Shown: positions 62,653-64,000 of the stretch, in pieces
How positions within the stretch are numbered: position 1 is the stretch's first letter
Layout of the letters: every line of letters starts with the position of its first letter
Assembly: GCA_965601825.1 (NCBI GenBank)
Contig: OZ271839.1
Coordinates: forward strand, 2,728,001-2,792,000
Direction of reading: 5' to 3'
DNA length: 64,000 nucleotides
Source of the DNA: HXMU1420-13 sp965601825
Lineage (GTDB): Bacteria; Bacteroidota; Rhodothermia; Balneolales; Balneolaceae
The notes under the pieces: generated by a model
The model's input: only the letters and a program-made list of their open reading frames with translations
Told to the model about the DNA's origin: nothing
The model's database searches: none
Translations under genes and position numbers: made by a program

Positions 62653-64000
62653 TATTCTACCTCGTCACTTTGTTTGTTTGTAATATTTAATGCATCACCA
62701 TCTGTAAGTGAACGAGATAAAACTCTATAGCCACCAATCACAATTTCATCACCAGCTGATATTCCACTAGTAATTTGAATATGAGAGTTATCAGATATTC
62801 CGGTTTCAACTTCAATTCTTTCTGCAACACCATCAACAACCTTGAATACTACTTTTCGAATATCCTCTCTTTGCACTAAGATATCATCATTTGAATCAGC
62901 TACGGTTTGAACCTGAGCCTCTTCAGAATCACTCTCTTTTGATTCACTTTCAGGTGCATCTTTCGCAAAGTCTCGGACTGTTACAGATTGAATTGGTACT
63001 GAAACCACGTTTATGGCAGTTTCTGTCTCTATATCCACTGTTGCAGACATTCCCGGTTTAAAATTAGGTACAAAAGCTTCACCCGGATTTTCCGGTAATC
63101 TGCTAACAACTAACTGATCCCCTCGCGAATCTAAGTTGTGAGGAGTTACAATTCTAACTTTAACCTGATAATTAGTTACTTGCTCTGCAGAGCCGGCTCC
63201 TGTAACCTGGGCTGAGTTTGCAATTTCAGTAACAATGCCATTAAATAGGCGCTCAGGGTATGCATCAACTTCGATTCTGGTGGTATCTTCTAAAGATACA
63301 TTCACAATATCGTTTTCGTTAACAGCAACCAGTACTTCCATACGATCTAGTAGAGAAACTCGCATCATTTCCGTACCTGCCATTTGCGAGTTTCCAAGTA
63401 CGCGCTCGCCTTCTTCTACAGCAAGTCCGGTAACTGTTCCATCCTGCGGTGCTCTTATCACAGTTTGTTCAAGTTCTTCTTGAGCTCGTCTTAATTGAGC
63501 TTCTGCGGCTTCAATTTGATACTGAGCTGCCTTAAGATTGGCTTGCTCTGCATCATATGCTGATTTTGTCTGGATAAAATCAAGCTCTGAAATCACATCT
63601 CTATCATAAAGCTCTTTATTCTTGATATATGCTGCTTCTGATTGGATTAAACTTGCTCTAGTCTGTTCTAAGCGTGCTTTTTGAGTAAGAAGTGCTGCGT
63701 TCAAGTTATCAATTGTTGCCTGATAAATATCTTGCTTAATCCTAAGCAACAAATCTCCACGACGAACAAAATCACCTTCTTTAACAGCAAGCTCAATGAT
63801 TTCACCTGAAACATCAGGGCGAATGATTACTTCTACTTCAGGCTGAATATTTCCTGAAGCTGAAACAACCTGTGTGATTGTTTTTAGTTTAGCAGTGTCT
63901 GTCTCAACGGCTACGCCTTGTAGACCACCGCCAATCACACCTGCTTTTCTTAGTCCAAATCCACCAGCTAGCATTACTATCAGCACGACAGTAATCCATA
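62652..64000 (-). CDS. Periplasmic adaptor (HlyD/MacA-like), N-terminus cut by window edge
   Basis: At least 444 residues; the frame continues beyond base 64000 (WITVVLIVMLAGGFG is the start of the membrane anchor). A lipoyl domain (PEVEVIIRPDVSGEIIELAVKEGD), an alpha-helical hairpin (LNAALLTQKARLEQTRASLIQ to RRAQEELEQTV) and a beta-barrel (VTGLAVEEGERVLG) define the MFP family. With the ABC ATPase it forms a MacAB-like tripartite efflux pump, probably for antibiotics or peptides. Strong certainty on family, substrate unknown. Confidence 0.92.
   Translation of the reverse strand, partial: WITVVLIVMLAGGFGLRKAGVIGGGLQGVAVETDTAKLKTITQVVSASGNIQPEVEVIIRPDVSGEIIELAVKEGDFVRRGDLLLRIKQDIYQATIDNLNAALLTQKARLEQTRASLIQSEAAYIKNKELYDRDVISELDFIQTKSAYDAEQANLKAAQYQIEAAEAQLRRAQEELEQTVIRAPQDGTVTGLAVEEGERVLGNSQMAGTEMMRVSLLDRMEVLVAVNENDIVNVSLEDTTRIEVDAYPERLFNGIVTEIANSAQVTGAGSAEQVTNYQVKVRIVTPHNLDSRGDQLVVSRLPENPGEAFVPNFKPGMSATVDIETETAINVVSVPIQSVTVRDFAKDAPESESKESDSEEAQVQTVADSNDDILVQREDIRKVVFKVVDGVAERIEVETGISDNSHIQITSGISAGDEIVIGGYRVLSRSLTDGDALNITNKQSDEVE

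Noticed and set aside
1..64000. CRISPR array
   Set aside because: No series of regularly spaced identical repeats was seen anywhere in the window.

Overview
The window looks like a stretch of an AT-rich chromosome from a Gram-negative bacterium of the Bacteroidota/Balneolota/Rhodothermota group, most likely a free-living, possibly marine Balneola-like organism. The reasons are a one-domain ATP synthase epsilon subunit, a long Bacteroidota-type HU protein, DUF5723- and DUF6588-like outer-membrane proteins, signal peptides ending in AQ, weak Shine-Dalgarno sites, many TTG starts and a few TAnnTTTG-like -7 boxes. This assignment rests on reading by eye and no database was searched.

Region 1 (1-8903, minus strand) is a compact housekeeping operon: pfkA, pgi, a deoxynucleoside kinase, a YceD/DUF177 protein, rpmF, plsX, fabH, fabD, fabG, acpP and fabF (cut by the left edge). 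It couples upper glycolysis and nucleotide salvage to initiation and elongation of fatty-acid synthesis. Region 2 (9010-13134, plus) carries a long-chain polyprenyl diphosphate synthase, an LpxH-like hydrolase and a class A penicillin-binding protein, so it serves lipid carrier, lipid A and peptidoglycan. Region 3 (13260-19895) is a cluster of exported proteins and lipoproteins (LPP20-like, PEGA-repeat, PKD, NTF2-like) without an assigned function. It runs almost without a gap into a gluconate module, gntK-gnd-gntP (19898-23119).

Region 4 (23120-31038) is accessory: an orphan ORF, an S41 peptidase, a CoA-transferase, small membrane proteins, a membrane-anchored winged-helix regulator, a serine hydrolase and, at 30302-30970, a protein that appears to be a ribosome-inactivating protein of the ricin/Shiga toxin A-chain family with all expected catalytic residues. 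Region 5 (31127-45585) returns to housekeeping: atpDC, rsmB, valS, a UvrD/PcrA helicase, an outer-membrane protein and lon, with repeat hairpins between several of these genes.

Region 6 (45594-47378) looks like a very small integron or integrative element. It has an IntI/Xer-like tyrosine recombinase, a recombination core, one cassette encoding a lipoprotein, and a long attC-like nested palindrome. The whole unit lies between two identical 31-bp copies of the lon terminator. Region 7 (47453-55342) has a serine hydrolase, a phosphotransferase, a CysQ/IMPase-like phosphatase, a very short MBOAT-like protein, and a two-gene unit pairing a beta-propeller/GAF sensor that has no output domain with a prokaryotic ionotropic-glutamate-receptor-type potassium channel. 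Region 8 (55398-64000) has HU, an LRR protein, a cyclic 2,3-diphosphoglycerate synthetase homologue, a quinone oxidoreductase, an NTF2-like exported protein, rsgA, a DUF6588 protein, and the start of a MacA/MacB-like efflux system cut by the right edge.
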